The notes under the pieces: model-generated
Seen by the model: the letters and a program-made list of their open reading frames with translations, nothing else
Databases searched by the model: none
What the model was told of the DNA's origin: nothing
Source of the DNA: an uncultured Pelagibacteraceae bacterium
GTDB taxonomy: Bacteria; Pseudomonadota; Alphaproteobacteria; Pelagibacterales; Pelagibacteraceae
NCBI GenBank assembly: GCA_902625825.1
Contig: CACOCL010000006.1
Location: 1 to 43,152 of the forward strand
Length of the DNA stretch: 43,152 nt
Direction of reading: 5' to 3'
Program-made: the position numbers and the translations under genes
In this document: positions 6,850 through 15,066 of the stretch, piece by piece
How positions within the stretch are numbered: the first letter of the stretch is position 1
Layout: every line of letters starts with the position of its first letter

Positions 6850-7262
6850 TTAGAAAATTGAGTTTTAATTTTTTCTTTAATATCGCCCATTGTTTTATTG
6901 TCAATGTATAAAAGCCCCGCAAGTCTTCTCATTAAACTAGTTTCATAGATATCAGCCTCATTATTAGAGTAAATAATTTTCCATAAAGCCTCAATTATCT
7001 TAATTTTATCTTCACTCTTTAAAGTTTTAACTTCTCTTGTAAATTCTAAAATTTGATTAGCATCACTCTCAATTTTTTTGGCATCAATTAATATATTTTT
7101 TATGTTTTCTTTTTTTGCACCTAATTGCAATATTGTTTCCTCAATTATTTTTTCTTCAGTTACGGAAAAGTTTTCATCAATTTTTGCTGCATGAATTAAT
7201 AAAGCAGTGATATTATTCAAATTTTTATTTTCATCTTTAATCTTATTTTTTCCAAAAAACAT
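6846..7262 (-). CDS. TerB-like helical protein
   Basis: 138 residues, all-helical by eye, with the pattern of TerB/DjlA-N domain proteins: [25 protein letters not shown], then [32 protein letters not shown], then [20 protein letters not shown]. The repeated acidic turns (DENFS, NEADIYE) are the metal-binding-like positions of the family. Many alphaproteobacteria have an unlinked TerB-like protein of this size annotated only as hypothetical or TerB family. Function is unknown. It lies between the helicase (5-base gap) and fdxA (4-base overlap), so it is expected to be in the same operon. Confidence 0.78.
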   Translation of the reverse strand: MFFGKNKIKDENKNLNNITALLIHAAKIDENFSVTEEKIIEETILQLGAKKENIKNILIDAKKIESDANQILEFTREVKTLKSEDKIKIIEALWKIIYSNNEADIYETSLMRRLAGLLYIDNKTMGDIKEKIKTQFSK

Positions 7263-7267
7263 ATTTT

Positions 7268-9742
7268 TTATTTAAAATTTAGATCTTTTAAGACACCAAA
7301 AGGGCTTTCTTTCCTACCTTTTTTATCAAAAGTTTTTTTAATAATCTTTCTAGGCATGTAAACAAAAAATATTTCATTTTTTTCCTCTGTAACCTTGTAA
7401 TTCATTTTCTTTAATAATTTTTTAAAATTTTCTTTACTACATCCTAATAGGTTTATCATTTCAGGGACCATTTTAATTTTTTTCTCTTTATTCGAGTTTA
7501 TTATTTGTACGAATAACCTTTCTAAAATATCAATTCGAACAAAAAAATTATCAAATTTTTCAAAGCCACAAAGAAGCATAAAATTTTTATTTACCTGATT
7601 TTTATTATCTATAAAATTAAGACCAAATTTTGGTGGTAGTAAATCAAAATACTTTTGATGAAAATTTTTCCAAAGTAATGTTCTTAGTGAGACTGCCTCA
7701 GGTTTAATTAATCTGTATAAAAAAACATGATATCTTCCAAATTTAACTCCCAATTCTCTTAAAACTTTTCTTTCACTTTGACCTAAAACATTGAGATATT
7801 CAGAAACTTGTTCTCTCTTTAAAACACCATTATTTTCATAAAGTTGATATGCAAGAGCTTTAATTGACGAATTTTTTTCTTTTAGGTCTTTTAAATCAAT
7901 TAAACTTTTTAAAATAAAATCAATTTTATTTTTAATCCATTTATTTAAAAAATTTATCAATTTTTGTTTTTGATTTAATTCTAAAATATCATCAACTATT
8001 AATTCAATATTTGGATTCAAATAATCTCTACCAGGTATAATTCTTCCTATTGCATTATCATTCCAATAAATTTTAAAATTGTCCTTTAAATCAACTAATC
8101 CTGTTTCAATAATTATTTGAATTCTTTTTTCAAGTTCTGGACCGACAGTCTGTCTTGCAGCTTTTTTAAGAGATTTAATATCTGTTTCTAAAGCTCCTTT
8201 TTTTAAATCAAGTTCCAGTTTTAAACCATTTATTTTACCAATGAATTGATTGTCTATCATTACTTTGTTGTCATCTAAAATTTTTGTATCAAATTCCATA
8301 TCTTGCTTTAAACCTCGGACAAGCACGCTGGCTCTTTTATCAATAAAAGTTTTTGTAAGTTCCTCATGAAGTCTGTCTGAAAGTCTATCTTCTAATAATT
8401 TTGTTTTTTCTATCCAATAATTTTGATTTTCTACCCAATTATTTTTATTTGAAACATAAGACCAAGTTCTTACATTTGCAATTCTATTTGATAAAGAATC
8501 AACATTTCCCTCTAATTTATCTAGTTTAACTAATTGAAGACGCATAAAATCGTCTGTGATTTTACCTTTATCTTTATTTAGATATGTAAATACATTTTTA
8601 ATCACTTCATAATGGTTTCCGTAAGTTTTTTTGACAAAATCAGGTATCTGACAACATTCCCATAATAATTTAAGTTTTTCTTTACTCAATTTATCATTTT
8701 TAAACTTTTGTTCTTTTAAAAAAAATTTAAGTGCTTTTTCATCTTCGCATTCGTGAATTTTTCTTAACCAATCCTTATTTTGTTTTTCATCAAGTGATTT
8801 AATTAGAGCGAATGGGTTATTAAAATCTAAATTTGAATTTCTCCAAAAAAGAGATCGAATTTCTTCAAACTTATGATTTTCAATTAAATTAACTTCATCT
8901 GCATTTATTTCTTTACAACTTCCAGTGATCCCAAAACTTCCATCATTCAAATATCTTCCTGCTCTTCCTGCTATTTGACCAATTTCAGATAGATTTAATT
9001 TTCTTAATTTTTTTCCATCAAACTTTTTCAAATTAGAAAAATAAACATTATCCAGATCCATATTAATCCCCATTCCAATTGCATCAGTGGCGACTAAAAA
9101 ATCAACATCACCTGACTGATACAGCTCGACTTGAGCATTCCTAGTTTTAGGACTTAAGGAGCCCATAACTATAGCTGCTCCACCTTTTTGTCTTCTTATC
9201 AATTCAGCAATTGCATAAACCTCTTCAGCTGAAAACGCAATAATTGCAGTTTTTCTATTAATTCTTGAAATTTTTTTGTGCCCAGAATATGAAAGTTTAG
9301 ATAACCTTTCTCTATTAATAAACTCTACATCATCCTCTAATTTTGAAATTATATTTCTAATAGTATTCGAACCCATAAACATTGTTAATTTATTACCTCT
9401 CAAATTTAGTAAACGATCTGTAAATATGTGACCTCTTTCGTGATCTGCGCACATTTGTATTTCATCAACTCCAACAAAATCTAAAAATTTATCTATAGGC
9501 ATAGACTCTACAGTACATAAAAAATATTTTGCGTTTGAAGGTATTATTTTTTCCTCTCCTGTTATTAATGCGACTTTATCTGATCCGATTTTTTTGCTTA
9601 CTTTGTCATAAACTTCTCGGGCTAATAATCTAAGTGGAAATCCAATCATTCCACTATCGAAAGACAACATTGTTTCAATAGCTAGATGAGTTTTACCCGT
9701 ATTTGTTGGCCCTAAGACAGCAGTGATTTTATTATTATACAT
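7268..9742 (-). CDS. Suv3-like superfamily II RNA/DNA helicase
   Basis: An 824-residue helicase of the mitochondrial Suv3/alphaproteobacterial type. Motif I is GPTNTGKTH (residues 11-19), motif II is the unusual DEIQM characteristic of Suv3, and motif VI is QIAGRAGR after ATDAIGMGINMDL. The C-terminal half has the Suv3-like helical region, and a basic tail ends the protein. In mitochondria Suv3 works with an exoribonuclease in RNA turnover; a degradosome-like role here is inferred. It heads the leftward operon helicase, TerB-like, fdxA, carD. About 200 bases upstream (9743-9948) contain no gene I can support. Other alphaproteobacteria usually have an S4-domain gene next to this helicase; none is seen here. 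Confidence 0.9.
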   Translation of the reverse strand: MYNNKITAVLGPTNTGKTHLAIETMLSFDSGMIGFPLRLLAREVYDKVSKKIGSDKVALITGEEKIIPSNAKYFLCTVESMPIDKFLDFVGVDEIQMCADHERGHIFTDRLLNLRGNKLTMFMGSNTIRNIISKLEDDVEFINRERLSKLSYSGHKKISRINRKTAIIAFSAEEVYAIAELIRRQKGGAAIVMGSLSPKTRNAQVELYQSGDVDFLVATDAIGMGINMDLDNVYFSNLKKFDGKKLRKLNLSEIGQIAGRAGRYLNDGSFGITGSCKEINADEVNLIENHKFEEIRSLFWRNSNLDFNNPFALIKSLDEKQNKDWLRKIHECEDEKALKFFLKEQKFKNDKLSKEKLKLLWECCQIPDFVKKTYGNHYEVIKNVFTYLNKDKGKITDDFMRLQLVKLDKLEGNVDSLSNRIANVRTWSYVSNKNNWVENQNYWIEKTKLLEDRLSDRLHEELTKTFIDKRASVLVRGLKQDMEFDTKILDDNKVMIDNQFIGKINGLKLELDLKKGALETDIKSLKKAARQTVGPELEKRIQIIIETGLVDLKDNFKIYWNDNAIGRIIPGRDYLNPNIELIVDDILELNQKQKLINFLNKWIKNKIDFILKSLIDLKDLKEKNSSIKALAYQLYENNGVLKREQVSEYLNVLGQSERKVLRELGVKFGRYHVFLYRLIKPEAVSLRTLLWKNFHQKYFDLLPPKFGLNFIDNKNQVNKNFMLLCGFEKFDNFFVRIDILERLFVQIINSNKEKKIKMVPEMINLLGCSKENFKKLLKKMNYKVTEEKNEIFFVYMPRKIIKKTFDKKGRKESPFGVLKDLNFK

Positions 9743-9948
9743 TTCTATCTTTAGTATATTTTAATTTTAACCTACCAGATATTGTTGGTGTTAAAGAACA
9801 AAAATGGACTAAAACATGACCGAATCGTTGGATTAAAAGTTCTCATTTTACTTTTTTTAATTAATTTTAGTTTAACATAATTAAAACTATTTCAAAAATA
9901 TTTTAGATAAATGTCTCTTCTTGGTATTTGATATTAAAAGATAAAAAC

Positions 9949-10374
9949 TTATCCTCCTGGTCCTAAATCTGAAGGTTTTATTTTGAGAATTTTCCAAACT
10001 CCCGATGCGGAAGTAATAATTTTATTGTTGCATTTCAGTTCACAAAACAAAAAAACAAGTGTTTTTGTTTTTTTTAAAATTTTAACACTTCCTAAAATTT
10101 CATCTCCAATCTTAGTTGCACCTATAAACTTTAAATCTAATGAAATAGTTACACATGGTGCGTTATCTGTAGATCGGTGAGCTGCAGTACCTGCTCCAGC
10201 GTCAACTAAAGCTGAGAGATAACCTCCATGAGTGATACCAGCAGCGTTGAGGTGATTTTCACTAACTATAGATTTAAATTCATACTCAATCTCAGAAATA
10301 CTTCTGAACAAAAGACCTCCATTATGTTTCATGAAACCTGGTTTAAGACTTATTTGTTCAAATTTTTCAGACAT
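9949..10374 (-). CDS. PaaI-type hotdog thioesterase
   Basis: A 141-residue single hotdog domain. The signature THGGYLSALVDAGAGTAAH contains the His-Gly-Gly turn and the catalytic acidic residue of PaaI/YbgC-like acyl-CoA thioesterases. It is followed by CVTISLDLKFIGATKIGDEI and VFLFCELKCNNKIITSASGVWKIL, the strand pair that completes the fold. Such enzymes hydrolyse acyl- or aryl-CoA esters in the cytoplasm; the substrate is unknown. It stands alone, leftward, with a TATAAT-like stretch just upstream of its ATG. Nearby fadD and thiolase genes suggest acyl-CoA metabolism. Confidence 0.88.
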   Translation of the reverse strand: MSEKFEQISLKPGFMKHNGGLLFRSISEIEYEFKSIVSENHLNAAGITHGGYLSALVDAGAGTAAHRSTDNAPCVTISLDLKFIGATKIGDEILGSVKILKKTKTLVFLFCELKCNNKIITSASGVWKILKIKPSDLGPGG

Positions 10375-10494
10375 AATTCTTTATAATATAAAAGTTAAAA
10401 CTAATAAAATTATAAAAATAATAATAAAAAAATAAATTACAGACATTTGCAGAGAACACCTAAAAATCCATTTAAACATATATATTTACTTTCA

Positions 10495-10571
10495 TGGTGC
10501 GCCTGCTAGGAGTCGAACCCAGAACCTCCTGGTCCGTAGCCAAGCGCTCTATCCAGTTGAGCTACAGGCGC
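10495..10571 (-). tRNA. tRNA-Arg (anticodon ACG)
   Basis: A 77-base cloverleaf on the minus strand with encoded CCA. The acceptor GCGCCTG pairs with CAGGCGC. The D-arm reads GCTCAACTGGATAGAGC and the anticodon arm CTTGG-CTACGGA-CCAGG, giving ACG, which reads CGU and, after deamination to inosine, CGC and CGA. The T-arm has GGTTCGACTCC. A TATAAT is present on the minus strand about 19 bases upstream (10590-10595). Confidence 0.97.
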
Positions 10572-10644
10572 ATTTTTAATTTTTATTTAATTATAGTATA
10601 CCAATTTTTAGTGTATTTTAATTATAAGACAAATTTAAAATTTT

Positions 10645-11820
10645 ATGAGTAATAAATCAAAAGAAGTGGTTATTGTAAACGCAATTAGAACACCAATAGG
10701 AAAATACGGGGGTTCATTAAAAAATATTAGATCTGATCAACTTGGATCTATCGTTATAAAAGAAGTTTTAAAAAAATCCAAATTTGTTAATGAAGAGATT
10801 GACGAAGTAATAATGGGCCAAGTATTAACTGCAGGGACTGGTCAGAACCCCGCAAGACAAGCTGCAATTAATGCTGGCATACCCATTTCAAAACCAGCTC
10901 ATATAATTAATCAAGTATGTGGGTCTGGCCTTAGAGCGGTAATATCTGGTTACCAATCAATCAAGTTAGGACAGTCAAATAATGTAATTTCAGGTGGTCA
11001 AGAAAGCATGTCTTTAGCTCCACATTCAATTTTTTTTAGAGATGAAAAAAAAATATCAGAAGACAAATTATTAGACACAATGGTTAATGATGGGTTGATA
11101 GATGCATTTAACAAATATCATATGGGTGTGACGGCAGAGAATGTAGCAAAAAAGTTTAATATAACAAGACAAGAACAAGATGAATTTGCTTTGAAATCTC
11201 AAAAAAAAACAGAATTAGCAATCACTAATAAAAAATTTAATGAAGAGTTAGTAAAAATAAATCACAATGAGAGTATCTTAGATATGGATGAACATCCAAG
11301 GATTGGATTAAAAATTTCGGATTTAGAAAAACTAAAAACTGTTTTTCAAGATAATGGAACTATTACACCGGGAAATTCCTCAGGTATTAACGATGGTGCT
11401 GCAGCTTTGTTATTAACCTCATTAGATGAAGCAGAAAAAAAATCGATAGAACCGCTAGTAAAAATTGTATCGTGGTCTTCAGTTGGTGTAGATCCATCCG
11501 TTATGGGCTTAGGTCCAATTGAGGCTGTTCGTCAAGCAAGTAAAAAAGCCAAATGGAAATTAGATGAAATTGATTTATTTGAAATTAATGAAGCTTTTGC
11601 ATCTCAAAGTATTGCAGTGATTCGTGAACTAGGTATTGATCAAAATAAAGTAAACGTTAATGGTGGAGCCATAGCTCTTGGCCATCCTATTGGTGCATCT
11701 GGTGCAAGAATACTCGTAACTTTGATACATGAAATGAAAAGGCAAAAAAAAAATAAAGGTTGCGCAACACTCTGTATAGGTGGTGGAATGGGTATAGCTT
11801 TGTGCGTGGAGAGAATTTAG
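10645..11820 (+). CDS. acetyl-CoA C-acetyltransferase (thiolase)
   Basis: A 391-residue biosynthetic-type thiolase. The acylated nucleophile is Cys92 in NQVCGSGLRAV, and the catalytic His lies in GGAIALGHPIGASGARI. The second Cys and glycine loop are CIGGGMGIALCVE at the C-terminus, and NEAFASQ is also present. It condenses or cleaves acetoacetyl-CoA (PhaA/AtoB type); a broader beta-ketothiolase role in beta-oxidation cannot be excluded. It follows tRNA-Arg divergently. A TATAAG at 10623-10628 could act as a -10 box. No PHA synthase or reductase gene is next to it. Confidence 0.93.
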   Translation: MSNKSKEVVIVNAIRTPIGKYGGSLKNIRSDQLGSIVIKEVLKKSKFVNEEIDEVIMGQVLTAGTGQNPARQAAINAGIPISKPAHIINQVCGSGLRAVISGYQSIKLGQSNNVISGGQESMSLAPHSIFFRDEKKISEDKLLDTMVNDGLIDAFNKYHMGVTAENVAKKFNITRQEQDEFALKSQKKTELAITNKKFNEELVKINHNESILDMDEHPRIGLKISDLEKLKTVFQDNGTITPGNSSGINDGAAALLLTSLDEAEKKSIEPLVKIVSWSSVGVDPSVMGLGPIEAVRQASKKAKWKLDEIDLFEINEAFASQSIAVIRELGIDQNKVNVNGGAIALGHPIGASGARILVTLIHEMKRQKKNKGCATLCIGGGMGIALCVERI

Positions 11821-11993
11821 GAATTAATTTTTCCGTATTTCTCTTCTAATAAAATTTTTTGTATCCATATTTTAGCATCTACGTAAGTGCTAACTTTTGG
11901 CTGAATAAGTGTTTTTAATAACTTTTTAAACATATTTGAAGCATGCATGTAAAGAGTGTCAAAAAATTGAGCAGAATGTGTTAAGATTTGCAT
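11817..11993 (-). CDS. possible 58-residue hypothetical protein
   Basis: An open frame from the ATG at 11993 to the TAA at 11817-11819 encodes 58 residues, starting MQILTHSAQFFDTLYMHASN and ending EEKYGKINS. It is a mixed basic and amphipathic sequence with no obvious motif, signal peptide or membrane helix. It fills nearly all of the gap between thiolase and aceE, and its stop overlaps the thiolase stop in the convergent style common here. It is divergent from aceE by 34 bases. No Shine-Dalgarno is visible, and I do not recognise a family. A shorter start at residue 16 or 21 is possible. It could also be chance. Confidence 0.42.
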   Translation of the reverse strand: MQILTHSAQFFDTLYMHASNMFKKLLKTLIQPKVSTYVDAKIWIQKILLEEKYGKINS

Positions 11994-12027
11994 TTAACAA
12001 CTTTTTTATAGTGTATAAGACATAAAA

Positions 12028-15000
12028 ATGACTGAAAAATTATTAGTTCCTGATATTGGTGATTTTGAGAATGTTGAGGTAATTGAGTTATTAGTTAAGG
12101 AGGGTCAAGAAATAAAAAAAAATGATCCTGTCATAACCATAGAAAGTGATAAATCTAGTGTTGAAATACCCTCAATTTTTTCAGGTAAAATTGATAATAT
12201 AGTTGTAAAAGTTGGAGATAAAGTTTCAAAGGGAGATTTAATTTTAAATATTTCAAGTATTGATCTAGAGTCTTCTTCTTCGCTAGATGTTCCAAAAAAT
12301 ACTGAAAATTTAATACAAGAGGCAGAAAGTTCTTTAGAAAAAGCTCAAGACCAAAAAAAACCAATTCAAAAAACAGAAAAAGAAAAACCTGGAATAATAC
12401 AGGTAGTGAACGAGGGAGATATTGATCCATTGGAGACGAAGGAGTGGTTAGAATCTCTTTCAGATGTTATAGAAAAGGACGGAAATTATAGGGCTCATTA
12501 TTTAATCAAAGAACTTATTAATAAAGCATATATGGAAGGGGCTAATATTCCATATACACAAAATACTCCTTACATAAATACAATCCCTGTAGGTGAGGAA
12601 AAAAAATCTAACGGTGATCAAAATATAGAAAGAAGGATTAGATCTTTAATAAGATGGAATGCTGCTGCGATGGTAGTAAGGGCAAATAAAAAATTTCCTG
12701 AACTTGGAGGTCATATAGGAACTTTTGCATCCGCAGCTACCTTATATGATGTTGGAATGAATCATTTTTGGAGAGCTAAAAATAATAAATTTGGAGGAGA
12801 TCTAGTTTATTTTCAAGGACATAGTGCACCTGGTATGTATGCAAGAGCATTTCTTGAGGGAAGATTAAATGAAAAACAATTAGACAGTTTTAGACAAGAG
12901 GTCAATCCAGGTGGTTTGTCTTCATACCCTCATCCATGGTTAATGCCGAACTTTTGGCAATTTCCAACTGTTTCAATGGGCTTAGGACCAATGCTAGCTA
13001 TTTATCAAGCGAGATATATGAAATATTTAATTAATAGAGGTCTGATTAAAGATGAGGGCAGAAAAGTTTGGGCATTTTTGGGAGATGGAGAAATGGACGA
13101 ACCAGAGTCTCTTGGAGCAATAGGTTTAGCAGCAAGGGAAAAATTAGATAATCTTATATTTGTTGTAAATTGTAACCTTCAGAGATTGGATGGACCTGTA
13201 CGTGGTAATGGAAAAATCATTCAAGAATTAGAGGGAATTTTTAGAGGTGCAGGATGGAATGTCATTAAAGTGATATGGGGCTCATATTGGGATCAATTAT
13301 TAGCAAATGACAAAACTGGTCATTTAGTAAAAACAATGAATGAAACAGTTGATGGTGAATATCAAGCGATGAAAGCAAGAAATGGAGCTTATGTTAGAGA
13401 AAAATTTTTTGGAAAATATGCAGAAACAAAAGAATTAGTTTCTAGCCTTTCAGATAAAGATATTTGGAGATTAAATAGAGGTGGCCATGATCCCCATAAA
13501 GTTTTTGCTGCATACGATAAAGCATCTAAAAATATCGGAAGCCCGACGGTTGTGATCGCTAAGACTATCAAAGGTTACGGTATGGGCAAAAGTGGGGAAA
13601 GTGTTAATACTACGCACCAGACTAAAAAATTAGATGTCGATGACTTAATGTATTATAGAGATAGATTTGATGTTCCTTTGACTGATCAACAGGTTAAGAA
13701 TATTGAATATTATAAACCTGATCAAAATTCTCCAGAAATTAAATACATTAAAGAAAGAAGACTTCAATTAGGTGGATTTATTCCAGAGAGAACTACCTAT
13801 GCTAAATCAATTAAAGCACCTCCTAAAGATATTTTTGAAAATATGAAAGTTTCAACTGGCAAAAAAGAAATGTCTACTACAATGGCATTAGTGAGAATGC
13901 TAACAAATCTTCTGAGAGATAAAAATGTAGCACCCCGGTTGGTCCCTATTATTCCAGACGAGGCTAGAACATTTGGTATGGAAGGTTTTTTTCAAAAAGT
14001 TGGAATATATGCCCATGAAGGACAAAAATATGAACCTGAAGATTCTGCCCAATTGAGCTCTTATAGAGAGGAAAAAAGTGGACAGGTTTTAGAAGAAGGA
14101 ATTACAGAAGCAGGAGCAATGTCTTCATGGATTGCTGCGGGAACTTCATACACAAATCATGATATTGAGATGATACCTATTTATCTTTTTTACTCGATGT
14201 TTGGATTTCAAAGAATCGGAGATCTAGCATGGGCAGGTGCAGACAGTCAGTCTAGAGGATTTTTAATTGGAGCAACAGCTGGAAGAACAACTCTAGCAGG
14301 AGAAGGCCTACAACATCAAGATGGTCATAGTCATCTTATGGCATCAACAATTCCAAACTGTGTATCGTATGATCCAACCTTTCATTATGAATTAGCAGTT
14401 ATTTTTAGAGATGGATTAAAAAGAATGCACGAAAAAAAGGAGAATATTTTCTACTACATTACGACTATGAATGAAAATTACTCTCATCCAGCTATGCCGA
14501 AAGATAAGTCCTGTGAAGAAGGAATTTTAAAGGGCATGTACAAAATTAAGGAGTTTAATAAATATAAAAAAACTAAAATTCAATTTTTGGGATCTGGCAC
14601 AATTTTAAGAGAAATGATTGCAGGTGCTGAAATATTGCAAAAAGAATATCAAATAGATAGTGAGATTTGGAGCGTAACAAGTTTCAATGAATTAAGAAGA
14701 GACGGCCTAGAAGTTGAAAGATATAACCTTTTAAATCCAGATAAAGAACCAAAAAAGTCATATGTTGAAAAATGTTTAGGTAAAACGGAAGGACCTATTT
14801 TAGCTGCCTCGGATTATATGAGAATGAACTCAGATCAAATCAGACCCTACGTTAGTAAAAGTTTTTATTCACTCGGAACAGATGGTTTTGGACGAAGTGA
14901 TACTAGAAAAAATTTAAGAAATTTTTTCGAAGTTGATAAGGAGCATGTTGTTACTTATGGATTAAGTGTTTTAGCTAAAGAACAGCTTGTAGCATCCAAG

Positions 15001-15066
15001 TACGCTAAAGAGGCAATTAAAAAATATAAAATAGATATTAATAAACCAATGCCAACAAAATTATAA
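12028..15066 (+). CDS. aceE: pyruvate dehydrogenase E1 (homodimeric) with N-terminal lipoyl domain
   Basis: 1012 residues; the usual AceE is about 890. Residues 1-80 form a complete lipoyl domain (LVPDIGDFENVEVIELLVKE, then IESDKSSVEIP with lipoylatable Lys42). A flexible Glu/Lys/Gln/Pro linker spans about 85-125. From about residue 130 the protein is canonical homodimeric E1: FLGDGEMDEPESLGAIGLA for thiamine diphosphate and magnesium, NCNLQRLDGPVRGNGKI, LNRGGHDPHKVFAAY, and a C-terminal region with LQHQDGHSHL. It decarboxylates pyruvate and acetylates lipoate on E2. The stop overlaps the aceF ATG by one base (TAATG). The lipoyl domain is nearly the same as that of AceF downstream. E3 (lpd) is not in the window. 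Confidence 0.95.
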   Translation: MTEKLLVPDIGDFENVEVIELLVKEGQEIKKNDPVITIESDKSSVEIPSIFSGKIDNIVVKVGDKVSKGDLILNISSIDLESSSSLDVPKNTENLIQEAESSLEKAQDQKKPIQKTEKEKPGIIQVVNEGDIDPLETKEWLESLSDVIEKDGNYRAHYLIKELINKAYMEGANIPYTQNTPYINTIPVGEEKKSNGDQNIERRIRSLIRWNAAAMVVRANKKFPELGGHIGTFASAATLYDVGMNHFWRAKNNKFGGDLVYFQGHSAPGMYARAFLEGRLNEKQLDSFRQEVNPGGLSSYPHPWLMPNFWQFPTVSMGLGPMLAIYQARYMKYLINRGLIKDEGRKVWAFLGDGEMDEPESLGAIGLAAREKLDNLIFVVNCNLQRLDGPVRGNGKIIQELEGIFRGAGWNVIKVIWGSYWDQLLANDKTGHLVKTMNETVDGEYQAMKARNGAYVREKFFGKYAETKELVSSLSDKDIWRLNRGGHDPHKVFAAYDKASKNIGSPTVVIAKTIKGYGMGKSGESVNTTHQTKKLDVDDLMYYRDRFDVPLTDQQVKNIEYYKPDQNSPEIKYIKERRLQLGGFIPERTTYAKSIKAPPKDIFENMKVSTGKKEMSTTMALVRMLTNLLRDKNVAPRLVPIIPDEARTFGMEGFFQKVGIYAHEGQKYEPEDSAQLSSYREEKSGQVLEEGITEAGAMSSWIAAGTSYTNHDIEMIPIYLFYSMFGFQRIGDLAWAGADSQSRGFLIGATAGRTTLAGEGLQHQDGHSHLMASTIPNCVSYDPTFHYELAVIFRDGLKRMHEKKENIFYYITTMNENYSHPAMPKDKSCEEGILKGMYKIKEFNKYKKTKIQFLGSGTILREMIAGAEILQKEYQIDSEIWSVTSFNELRRDGLEVERYNLLNPDKEPKKSYVEKCLGKTEGPILAASDYMRMNSDQIRPYVSKSFYSLGTDGFGRSDTRKNLRNFFEVDKEHVVTYGLSVLAKEQLVASKYAKEAIKKYKIDINKPMPTKL
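12139..12161 (+). repeat. 23-base direct repeat, copy 1 (lipoyl region of aceE)
   Basis: These 23 bases, spanning the lipoyl-lysine codons for ESDKSSV, are identical to 15180-15202 in aceF. They lie within a longer stretch of similar but not identical sequence encoding the two lipoyl domains. The match reflects domain duplication and possibly gene conversion. Confidence 0.85.

Noticed and set aside
9743..9948. Small gene or RNA in the gap between helicase and thioesterase
   Set aside because: Only ORFs of a few codons and a weak six-base hairpin (9835-9855) are present.
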